Shown: positions 1 through 5,905 of the stretch, in pieces
How the letters are laid out: every line of letters begins with the position of its first letter
How positions within the stretch are numbered: position 1 is the stretch's first letter
Assembly (NCBI GenBank): GCA_002708005.1
Contig: PAOJ01000052.1
Location: 9,780-16,426 of the forward strand
Direction of reading: 5' to 3'
Source: Verrucomicrobiales bacterium
GTDB taxonomy: Bacteria > Verrucomicrobiota > Verrucomicrobiia > Limisphaerales > UBA1096
DNA length: 6,647 bases
Position numbers and translations under genes: made by a program
The notes under the pieces: model-generated
What the model saw: the letters and a program-made list of their open reading frames with translations, nothing else
Database searches by the model: none
Told to the model about the DNA's origin: nothing

Positions 1-237
1 AGAAGGGGCTCAAACACACCTAATAGATCTCGGTTTAATGGTGAAGGGTCAGGTCCAAGTTGGCAAAGTTTTGTTACTCGTATATTTGAGAACGACAAAG
101 ATGGCGATGGGTTGGTTAGCCGTGAAGAGATGCCGAAGAGGATGATTGAGCTATTTGAATTAGGGGATATTAACAATGATGAATCTATATCGAGACGAGA
201 GGCAATAGATATTTATAACCGTGCAAGTAGAAGGTAG
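1..237 (+). CDS. C-terminal part of an EF-hand (calcium-binding) protein, 5' truncated
   Basis: Reading frame 1 is open from the first base to a TAG stop at 235-237, giving 78 residues; the start lies outside the window. Two consecutive 12-residue EF-hand loops are visible. The first (residues 32-43, DKDGDGLVSREE) is canonical, with Asp at positions 1, 3 and 5, Ser at 9 and Glu at 12. The second (residues 56-67, DINNDESISRRE) keeps Asp1, Asn3, Asp5, Ser9 and Glu12, but has Glu instead of the usual Gly at position 6. Both should bind calcium. The residues before the first loop are rich in Gly, Ser, Arg and Asn and look like a flexible linker. In planctomycetes and verrucomicrobia such short EF-hand pairs commonly end secreted proteins, but whether this one is secreted cannot be seen. 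The lysine- and arginine-rich end carries no anchor motif. The role is unknown beyond likely calcium binding. Confidence 0.85.
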   Translation, partial: RRGSNTPNRSRFNGEGSGPSWQSFVTRIFENDKDGDGLVSREEMPKRMIELFELGDINNDESISRREAIDIYNRASRR

Positions 238-344
238 TCCCTAATCACTGCTTTAATTGTTCAATATTTTTTGTTTTTAACCTCTTAATTCTTTATCGCT
301 TATGTTGTTAGGTTTCCACATAATCTCGTAAGTTAATTATCATT

Positions 345-1346
345 ATGAAATATTTATCAATGAATGTGTTTAAACATTTTATTATTTTAAATTTTGTTCT
401 CTCATCTTCGTATCTTAGAGCTGACTGGGAAATTATTGAAAAGCCTAATCCTCAAGGCCCTGGTAAGGCTGTTGATGTTATAAATGCTGGGAAGAATGTG
501 GCTCGTTTAGTTTATGGGGATGGGCAAATTAAACCTTTTCTGCATGTATTCGGTACTGATGGCGAATTGGTTACAAATCCTGGTCTTGATAAATCTGGTA
601 AAGGTGCGGGTTTGTTTAATCATCATCGAGGAATTTTTATTGGTTGGAATCGTGTTACTTCGGATTTGGGTAAATATGATATGTGGCATAAAGGCGGCCC
701 TGGCAATGGGCGCTATGACATTGTTAAATTTACAAATACTACAGGTGATAATTTTGGAAAGATAGTTGCACATATTAAATGGCGAGCGAACAAAAATGAT
801 GATCAAGGAAGTGATGTTATAATAAATGAACTTCGAAGTTTTACTGTTTCTAGCCCTAATGAAGAGTATACCCAAATTGACGCTAATTTTGAGATGATGG
901 CTGAGCGAGATGTTAGTCTGGGTGGAGACTTGCAGCATGCAGGTGTACACTTTAGAGCTCATACAGAAGTTGCCAATCGTAAAGCAGAAACCAGTTATTT
1001 ATGGGAGCCGCAATCAGCTAAAGGTAAAGGTAGGGTGATCAATGATAATCATCAATGGGTTAGGTTGTTATTTCCTATCGGAAAGCGCTGGTATACTGCC
1101 CAAGAGATGAATTCACCGGATAATGGAGTAAAGGAGTTGTCATGGCGTGACTACGGTCGTTTTGGTTATTTCTTGCCGAAAAATCTAAAAAAAGGGGACT
1201 CGTTCAATCTGAAGTTTCGCTTTGTTGTTGAGGAGGTTGATCCTCCTGCAAACGTGTCTAAACAGTCAGATTTACAAATAAAGGCTTCACAAAAAAAATG
1301 TGAGCAACGTTACAAGTCGTTTATCAAAAAAGTCACTTCTATTTAA
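345..1346 (+). CDS. Secreted DUF6807 ('PmoA') family protein
   Basis: This is a 333-residue protein with an N-terminal signal peptide: basic residues, a hydrophobic stretch (about residues 12-23) and a likely cleavage after Ala26 (SYLRA/DWEI). It should therefore be exported. The mature part matches what I know of the DUF6807 family: an FNHHRGIFIGW block (residues 91-101), a DMWH block (112-115), a central HAGVHFRAH block (198-206) and a C-terminal RDYGRFGYF block (268-276) followed by a strand-rich end. Family members are often labelled 'methane oxygenase PmoA'. That label is misleading: this is not the membrane subunit of particulate methane monooxygenase, and the family's biochemical role is not established. 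Many occur beside sugar-degrading genes in PVC bacteria, so a carbohydrate-related role is plausible but inferred. Length is about that of the family, so the gene looks intact. An in-frame ATG at 360 would give a 21-residue signal peptide and is an equally possible start; neither has a clear ribosome binding site. The 107-bp upstream gap is AT-rich and presumably holds its promoter. Confidence 0.8.
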   Translation: MKYLSMNVFKHFIILNFVLSSSYLRADWEIIEKPNPQGPGKAVDVINAGKNVARLVYGDGQIKPFLHVFGTDGELVTNPGLDKSGKGAGLFNHHRGIFIGWNRVTSDLGKYDMWHKGGPGNGRYDIVKFTNTTGDNFGKIVAHIKWRANKNDDQGSDVIINELRSFTVSSPNEEYTQIDANFEMMAERDVSLGGDLQHAGVHFRAHTEVANRKAETSYLWEPQSAKGKGRVINDNHQWVRLLFPIGKRWYTAQEMNSPDNGVKELSWRDYGRFGYFLPKNLKKGDSFNLKFRFVVEEVDPPANVSKQSDLQIKASQKKCEQRYKSFIKKVTSI

Positions 1347-1354
1347 GTGATTTT
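1329..1354 (+). terminator. Possible weak stem-loop terminator overlapping the stop of the DUF6807 gene
   Basis: The segment at 1329-1338 pairs with 1345-1354 as ten base pairs (AAAGTCACTT with AAGTGATTTT, one G-U), enclosing a six-base loop. The TAA stop at 1344-1346 spans the end of the loop and the start of the right arm. Only four T bases follow the stem core and the stem is AT-rich, so termination would be weak at best. If it works, it would separate the DUF6807 gene from hisC, 40 bp downstream; otherwise the two could be co-transcribed. Confidence 0.3.
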
Positions 1355-1386
1355 ATCATTACTACTTTAATTGTTATATTTAGAAA

Positions 1387-2487
1387 ATGTCGTCTATTTT
1401 CGACAAATTAAACCCAGCAGTTGAAGACCTTCCAGTATATCAGCCTGGGCGACCAATTGAAGAGGTTGCTCGTGAGCTTGGGTTGGATCCTGTCGAAGTT
1501 ATTAAGGTTGCCTCGAACGAAAACCCCCTTGGGCCAAGCCCTTTGGCTATTGAGGCAATGCGCGGGGCAGTTAGTCAAAGTCACCTTTATCCTGATGGGA
1601 ATGCTTATTATCTTAAAAACAAATTGGCAAATAAGCTCGGTGTTGAATCTTCTAACTTAATTCTTGGTAATGGTTCAAATGAGATCATTGAATTTGTTTC
1701 GCACATTCTCCTAAAGCCTGGAGATGATATCGTAGTATCACAATATTGCTTTGCGATTTATCCTTTGGTTGCGATGATGATGGGATCTGGTGTGATCTCT
1801 GTTCCTTCAGTTGCTTACGGTCATGATTTGCCCGCTATGTTGAAAGCTATAACACCTTCAACCAGAATTGTATGGGTGGCTAATCCAAATAATCCAACCG
1901 GAACATTGGCGGGGCAAGATGATGTGAGGTTTTTGGTGAAACAAGTTCCAAAAGATGTTTTGCTTGTTATTGATGAAGCTTATTATGAGTTTCTGGATGA
2001 ACCCCTTGATTTATTGCCATTAGTCAAATCAGGTGAAATGCCAAATCTTTTGTTGATGCGAACCTTCTCCAAGATTTACGGTTTAGCTGGATTGAGGATT
2101 GGTTATGGGATTGGGCATCCAGATTTTATTTCTGCAATGGAGAAAGTTAGGCAGCCTTTTAATATTAATTCGATTGCCCAGTCTGGCGCGCTTGCTGCCC
2201 TAGATGACGAAGAGCATTTGAATGCAACTCGCAAAATTAACACAGAAGGCTTAAAATTCTTTGAGTCAGTTTGTTCAGACCTCGGGGTCGAGTTCGTGCC
2301 TTCGTATGCTAACTTTATATTGATCAAAGTTGGCGACGGAGTGAGGGTGTTTGAATATTTGCAAAAGTGTGGTGTTATATCCAGGCCAATGGCTGGATAC
2401 GGGTTGCCAGAATGGATTCGTCTTTCAATTGGGACTTCAAATGAAAATATTCGATCTGCATCAGTGCTAAAAAGTGCATTAATATAG
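1387..2487 (+). CDS. hisC: Histidinol-phosphate aminotransferase (HisC)
   Basis: This 366-residue cytoplasmic enzyme is a fold-type I, PLP-dependent aminotransferase. HisC converts imidazole acetol phosphate and glutamate to L-histidinol phosphate and 2-oxoglutarate in histidine synthesis. The family signature is complete: ASNENPLGPSP near the N-terminus (residues 42-52), GNGSNEI (94-100), NPNNPTG (166-172) with the PLP-contacting Asn, DEAYYEF (196-202) with the Asp that pairs with the PLP pyridine nitrogen, TFSKIYGLAGLRIGYG (226-241) with Schiff-base Lys229 and phosphate-binding Arg237, and WIRLSIGT (343-350) with the substrate carboxylate-binding Arg345. Length is normal and the gene appears intact. 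The start at 1387 places the first motif at the usual distance, although no Shine-Dalgarno precedes it. No other his gene is nearby, so it lies outside any his operon here. Some HisC homologues also transaminate aromatic amino acids, which cannot be excluded. fabI follows after 49 bp on the same strand, with no terminator seen between them. Confidence 0.95.
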   Translation: MSSIFDKLNPAVEDLPVYQPGRPIEEVARELGLDPVEVIKVASNENPLGPSPLAIEAMRGAVSQSHLYPDGNAYYLKNKLANKLGVESSNLILGNGSNEIIEFVSHILLKPGDDIVVSQYCFAIYPLVAMMMGSGVISVPSVAYGHDLPAMLKAITPSTRIVWVANPNNPTGTLAGQDDVRFLVKQVPKDVLLVIDEAYYEFLDEPLDLLPLVKSGEMPNLLLMRTFSKIYGLAGLRIGYGIGHPDFISAMEKVRQPFNINSIAQSGALAALDDEEHLNATRKINTEGLKFFESVCSDLGVEFVPSYANFILIKVGDGVRVFEYLQKCGVISRPMAGYGLPEWIRLSIGTSNENIRSASVLKSALI

Positions 2488-2536
2488 TTTCTTCCGCTTG
2501 CCAATTAGCATTCTTTTCTTTAGTGCTGGTTTGTAG

Positions 2537-3316
2537 ATGAGTAAGTTGTTAGATGGGAAGACCGGCGTCGTATTTGGAGTTGCGAACAAAAACTCTATCG
2601 CATGGGGAATTGCCAAGGCCTGGCATAATGCAGGAGCTAGATTGGTATTTACCTATCAAGGTGACCGGCTAAAGGATAAGGTGCAAAAACTAGTATCAGA
2701 ATTCGGAGATGATACATTGGTCATAGATTGCGACGTTAGTGATGATTCTGATATCGATCGTGTATTTAAGGAAGTTGATACTCATTTCAAAGGTAAACTG
2801 GATATGGTTTTACATTCTGTTGCATACGCTCCACGTGAAGCTTTAGAAGGTAGGTTTGTTGATACTGCCCGCGATGCTTTTTCAACTGCTCACGATATTA
2901 GCGCTTATTCTTTAGTTGCTTTAGCTAAACGCGCCGCGCCGCTTATGTCGGATGGTGGAAGTATTATAGCAATGAGTTATTATGGAGCGGAGAAAGTTGT
3001 TAAGCATTATAATGTTATGGGCGTTGCTAAAGCGGCGCTTGAAGCTAGCACTCGATATTTGGCTGCAGATCTTGGATCGGAAGGTATTCGTGTTAATTGC
3101 ATTAGTGCAGGTCCGGTTAACACCCTTGCTGCTCGGGGAATTGCTGGATTTTCAGAGATGCTCAAACATTATGATGAACACGCCCCTCTTGGTCGAAATG
3201 TAACTCACGAGGAACTAGGCCAAACTGGAGTTTTTCTTGCGAGCGAGGGTGGTGCAGCAATCACCGGTCAGGTAATTTACGTAGATTGTGGATATCAGAT
3301 TATGGGCGGAATGTAA
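2537..3316 (+). CDS. fabI: Enoyl-[acyl-carrier-protein] reductase (NADH), FabI
   Basis: FabI carries out the last step of each type II fatty acid elongation cycle, reducing trans-2-enoyl-ACP to acyl-ACP with NADH; it works as a cytosolic tetramer. The 259-residue protein is a divergent SDR with clear FabI features. These are the N-terminal nucleotide-binding stretch GVANKNSIAWGIA (14-26), CDVSDDSDI (65-73), LHSVAYAP (92-99), and the catalytic block SYYGAEK...YNVMGVAKAALEA (147-170). The block contains Tyr148, Tyr158 and Lys165, corresponding to E. coli Tyr146, Tyr156 and Lys163. It also has NCISAGPVNTLAARGI (187-202) and the typical end YVDCGYQIMGGM. Ala96 stands where E. coli FabI has Gly93, a natural variant also seen in Gram-positive FabI. 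The ATG at 2537 fits the family N-terminus; no ribosome binding site is evident. The gene is probably co-transcribed with hisC. A convergent SDR gene ends 11 bp away, with no obvious terminator between them. Confidence 0.96.
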   Translation: MSKLLDGKTGVVFGVANKNSIAWGIAKAWHNAGARLVFTYQGDRLKDKVQKLVSEFGDDTLVIDCDVSDDSDIDRVFKEVDTHFKGKLDMVLHSVAYAPREALEGRFVDTARDAFSTAHDISAYSLVALAKRAAPLMSDGGSIIAMSYYGAEKVVKHYNVMGVAKAALEASTRYLAADLGSEGIRVNCISAGPVNTLAARGIAGFSEMLKHYDEHAPLGRNVTHEELGQTGVFLASEGGAAITGQVIYVDCGYQIMGGM

Positions 3317-3327
3317 CTCTATAAATG

Positions 3328-4188
3328 TTAACTCCTTTTATTTAGCTCTTCGGTTAACCCTTCTCGAAATGTGGGATATATATAATTGTATCCGAACTTC
3401 TGTTTGAAAAGGTCATTGCTTACTCGTTTATTTGTAATACCTCGTTTGCGTGTAGCTGGGTCAATGGGAGGAGCATTTGGTGGCATCGGGCGGCCGGTTG
3501 TTGAACTTAGCCACTTAAAAAATTCGAATTGAGTGACAGGTTCATCGTCGGTTATATTGTAAGTACCTCCAGGTTTTGATAGAGACTTAATAATCGCTTC
3601 TACAAGATCATTTCGATGTACCATATTAATAAATCTTTCTCCTTTGCCATCGATTTTGGCAATTCCTTTCATGTATTGATTAAATAGATAGCCTCTTTCA
3701 GGCCCGTAAATCCCTGAGGAGCGTAAAATTGTGGCTGGTTTACCAGTCTTTGTAACTATTTGCTCTGCATTCCAAAGTGCTTTACTAGTGGGGTTGCTTG
3801 GCGGGTTATTGTTGTCTTCATTTACCCATTCGCCTTTGGTTTCCCTATAAACGCTGGTGCTACTTATAAATACAGTTGAATTTATTGATGATTGAGTGCG
3901 AAGCCAGTTGGATATGTTAATTATACCTTGTCCGAATACATTCTTATATGCGTCTAGGCCGCCGCGTGATGAAGAGACAGAAATAATAACATTGTTGTAA
4001 TCGTTTGGTATTTTTTGAATTTCCGATGTTTTTGTTATGTCTAGATTAAGGGGTAAAATGCCTAGTTCTGTTAAGCGAGCGTTATTTGTATTATTTCTGC
4101 ATATGCCAGTAACTTCATGGCCTTTAGAAGACAAACGTTCTCCTAGAGTCTCTCCTGTATAGCCACAGCCAATAATTAGAGTCCGCAC
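3328..4188 (-). CDS. YeeZ-like atypical SDR, NAD(P)-dependent epimerase/dehydratase family protein
   Basis: A 286-residue cytosolic Rossmann-fold protein of the extended/atypical SDR group, resembling E. coli YeeZ. Visible elements are an N-terminal GCGYTG (7-12, GxGxxG) in MRTLIIGCGYTGETL, a second strand ending in GICRN with Arg31 (suggesting NADP rather than NAD), VSSS (71-74), FISSTSVY (107-114), ILRSSGIYGPER (154-165), NMVHRNDLVEAI (188-199) and YNITDDEPV (210-218). The catalytic YxxxK expected just before the AlaGlu pair at 141-142 is absent: Thr134 and Leu138 sit there. This is normal for the atypical group, so the protein may bind a nucleotide cofactor without classic SDR chemistry; the substrate is unknown. 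The start is GTG at 4186-4188, because no in-frame ATG precedes the glycine motif. A GGAG lies about 13 bases upstream, rather far for a ribosome binding site. The gene is divergent from the isomerase-like gene and convergent with fabI. It could act on a sugar nucleotide, but nothing here shows that. Confidence 0.85.
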   Translation of the reverse strand: MRTLIIGCGYTGETLGERLSSKGHEVTGICRNNTNNARLTELGILPLNLDITKTSEIQKIPNDYNNVIISVSSSRGGLDAYKNVFGQGIINISNWLRTQSSINSTVFISSTSVYRETKGEWVNEDNNNPPSNPTSKALWNAEQIVTKTGKPATILRSSGIYGPERGYLFNQYMKGIAKIDGKGERFINMVHRNDLVEAIIKSLSKPGGTYNITDDEPVTQFEFFKWLSSTTGRPMPPNAPPIDPATRKRGITNKRVSNDLFKQKFGYNYIYPTFREGLTEELNKRS

Positions 4189-4276
4189 GTCTTTATTGTA
4201 TCTCCGGATTAAGTATTCATGCGAACTATTTTGAGCTTTGCCCTAGGCGATTAGAAACGTATTTTTTTTGTGTCAT
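4189..4276. promoter_or_regulatory. Divergent intergenic region with putative promoters
   Basis: These 88 bp separate the starts of two divergent genes and must hold promoters for both, unless either is read through from elsewhere. On the minus strand TACAAT (plus coordinates 4195-4200) is a good match to a sigma-70 -10 box. It ends only six bases before the GTG start, which would yield a leaderless or nearly leaderless SDR transcript; no good -35 element was found 17 bases upstream. On the plus strand TTGCCC (4238-4243), with TATTTT (4260-4265) after 16 bases, is a weak candidate. It too would start transcription only a few bases before the ATG at 4277. An eight-base T run (4262-4269) lies in this leader. 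No operator-like repeat was seen. Confidence 0.35.
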
Positions 4277-5905
4277 ATGGGCCGTATTAAAAAATTGAAG
4301 GCTAAACAGGTTTACATTCTTGCCAATGGAGATCTTCGTCTTTCAGCAAATCGTGTGTGCTGGAAAGAACAAGCCAGAGTGGAAAAAGTATTATCGAAAG
4401 CTATTGGAGAAGAAGGCTGGTCAGTAGTTCGAGCACATGCCTTTGATCGTAAAAAGCAGCACGGATTTATTGATTCACAAAAACGAGGTATAGAGGTCTT
4501 TCGGGAGTTAGATCCTGATGCCCCATTGATAGTTGCTGAATGTGTTTGGCAGTATAGTCAACATATATTGCCTGGTCTTTTAACCCATCGAGGTCCAATA
4601 CTTACTTTAGCTAATTGGAGTGGAATGTGGCCTGGTTTAGTGGGCATGTTAAACCTTAACGGGTCTTTAACAAAAATGGATGTTAAATATAGTACTATAT
4701 GGAGTAAGAATTTTTCAGATAGCTATTTTAAGAGAGGATTAAGGCAATGGTTAAATGAAGGAGAAATTAGCCATGATCAAAGTCATGTTAAAAACATTCA
4801 ATTATTAAGCCTTCCTTTAAGAGATGTTCAACTCGGCCGATTAGAGGCGAAAAAATTTCGAACTAATAAGGCGATAATGGGAGTATTCGACGAAGGGTGT
4901 ATGGGGATGCACAATGCTATTATTCCAGACGAATTACTTAATCTAACTGGTGTTTTTAAGGAGCGACTCAGTCAGTCCGCGTTATATGCAGCGATGATAA
5001 AGATTAAAGATGAAGAGGCTGTAGCTGTATACGATTGGCTAATAAAAAAAGGTGTAAAATTTAAGTTGGGTGTAAATGAGGAAGAGGAACTTACTGAGTC
5101 TCAAATACTTCTGCAGTGTAAAATGTACATAGCTTCTTTACGTATCGCAGATGAATTTGGTTGCTCGACGATAGGAATACAATATCAACAGGGATTGAAA
5201 GATTTATCACCTGCTAGTGATTTGGTAGAAGGCATGCTTAATAATGTTGACCGTCCTTCAGTTACTTCAACTGATGGAAGAGTGCTTTTCCCTGGTGAAG
5301 CGATGCCGCATTTTAATGAAGTCGATGAATGTGCAGGTCTGGACGCGCTGGTGACTTATCGCCTTTGGAGAGAACTTGGATGGCCGCCGGAAAACACGTT
5401 ACACGACTTGCGCTGGGGAGCCCCATGCAAGATTAATGGTAAAAGTGAATATGTGTGGGTTTTTTTGATTTCTGGAGCAGCGCCGCCTTCGCATTTTATT
5501 GGAGGTTGGAAAGGCGCGTCAAGTGAGCGCCAGCCTTCTATGTATTTTCGCCTAGGGGGAGGGACTCTTAAAGGAGTTTCAAAGCCTGGATGGATTGTGT
5601 GGAGTCGCATATTTGTTATGAATGGCGTTTTGCACTGTGACATTGGTGTGGCAGAAGTTGTGAAATTGTCTAAGAAGGAAACTGAAAGACGGTGGAAAGA
5701 AACAACCCCGCAATGGCCTATTATGCATGCTGTAATCAAAGGGGTTAACCGTGATCAGATGATGGCGCGTCACAAGTCAAATCACATTCAAGTTGTTTAT
5801 GTTCCTAATGAAAAATCTGCCCATAAAGGAGCTAGGATTAAAGCTTCCATGCTAAGTGAATTGGGTTTGCAGGTTCAGCTTTGTGGGGATGTAGATTTGA
5901 AATGA
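4277..5905 (+). CDS. L-fucose isomerase-like protein (FucI/AraA superfamily sugar isomerase)
   Basis: A 542-residue cytoplasmic protein that I recognise as a divergent member of the L-fucose isomerase superfamily, whose members interconvert aldoses and ketoses with a divalent metal (usually Mn2+). By-eye alignment to E. coli FucI (591 residues) finds all three metal ligands. Glu348 in NEVDECAG corresponds to Glu337, Asp377 in LHDLRW to Asp361, and His503 in SNHIQ to His528. Supporting motifs are ANWSGMWPGLVGML (112-125), FDEGCMGM (204-211) and the FRLGGG strand-turn (424-429) of the C-terminal domain. The residues after His503 do not follow FucI closely, so the substrate may not be L-fucose. 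ATG at 4277 is preferred; an in-frame TTG at 4268 would add three residues and lies in a T run. Neither has a Shine-Dalgarno. The stop overlaps the next start by four bases (ATGA), so the downstream membrane protein is probably translationally coupled. No fuculokinase, aldolase or transporter is in view to confirm a fucose pathway. Confidence 0.8.
   Translation: MGRIKKLKAKQVYILANGDLRLSANRVCWKEQARVEKVLSKAIGEEGWSVVRAHAFDRKKQHGFIDSQKRGIEVFRELDPDAPLIVAECVWQYSQHILPGLLTHRGPILTLANWSGMWPGLVGMLNLNGSLTKMDVKYSTIWSKNFSDSYFKRGLRQWLNEGEISHDQSHVKNIQLLSLPLRDVQLGRLEAKKFRTNKAIMGVFDEGCMGMHNAIIPDELLNLTGVFKERLSQSALYAAMIKIKDEEAVAVYDWLIKKGVKFKLGVNEEEELTESQILLQCKMYIASLRIADEFGCSTIGIQYQQGLKDLSPASDLVEGMLNNVDRPSVTSTDGRVLFPGEAMPHFNEVDECAGLDALVTYRLWRELGWPPENTLHDLRWGAPCKINGKSEYVWVFLISGAAPPSHFIGGWKGASSERQPSMYFRLGGGTLKGVSKPGWIVWSRIFVMNGVLHCDIGVAEVVKLSKKETERRWKETTPQWPIMHAVIKGVNRDQMMARHKSNHIQVVYVPNEKSAHKGARIKASMLSELGLQVQLCGDVDLK

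Noticed and set aside
256..277. Small inverted repeat ATTG/CAAT followed by a T run after the EF-hand gene, as a terminator
   Set aside because: The stem is only four AT-rich base pairs with a two-base loop, which is too weak to support.
238..344. Promoter for the DUF6807 gene in the 107-bp gap
   Set aside because: The gap is so AT-rich that many poor -10/-35 matches occur (for example around TTGTTA near 305); none has both good boxes and good spacing, so no site is called.
507..962. Minus-strand open frame of 151 codons inside the DUF6807 gene
   Set aside because: It is fully antisense to a gene with clear family motifs and its translation is low in complexity (Ile, Ser, Asn, Thr rich) with no recognisable domain.
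2103..2504. Minus-strand open frame of 133 codons over the 3' end of hisC
   Set aside because: It is antisense to the conserved hisC C-terminus, with no domain-like sequence or own regulatory signals.
3317..3358. Bidirectional terminator between the convergent fabI and SDR genes
   Set aside because: Only 11 bp separate the stops. GTTAAC occurs twice nearby, but as separated short palindromes rather than a usable hairpin with a T tract.
5356..5773. Two minus-strand open frames inside the isomerase-like gene
   Set aside because: Both are shadows of the conserved C-terminal domain, and their translations resemble no family I know.
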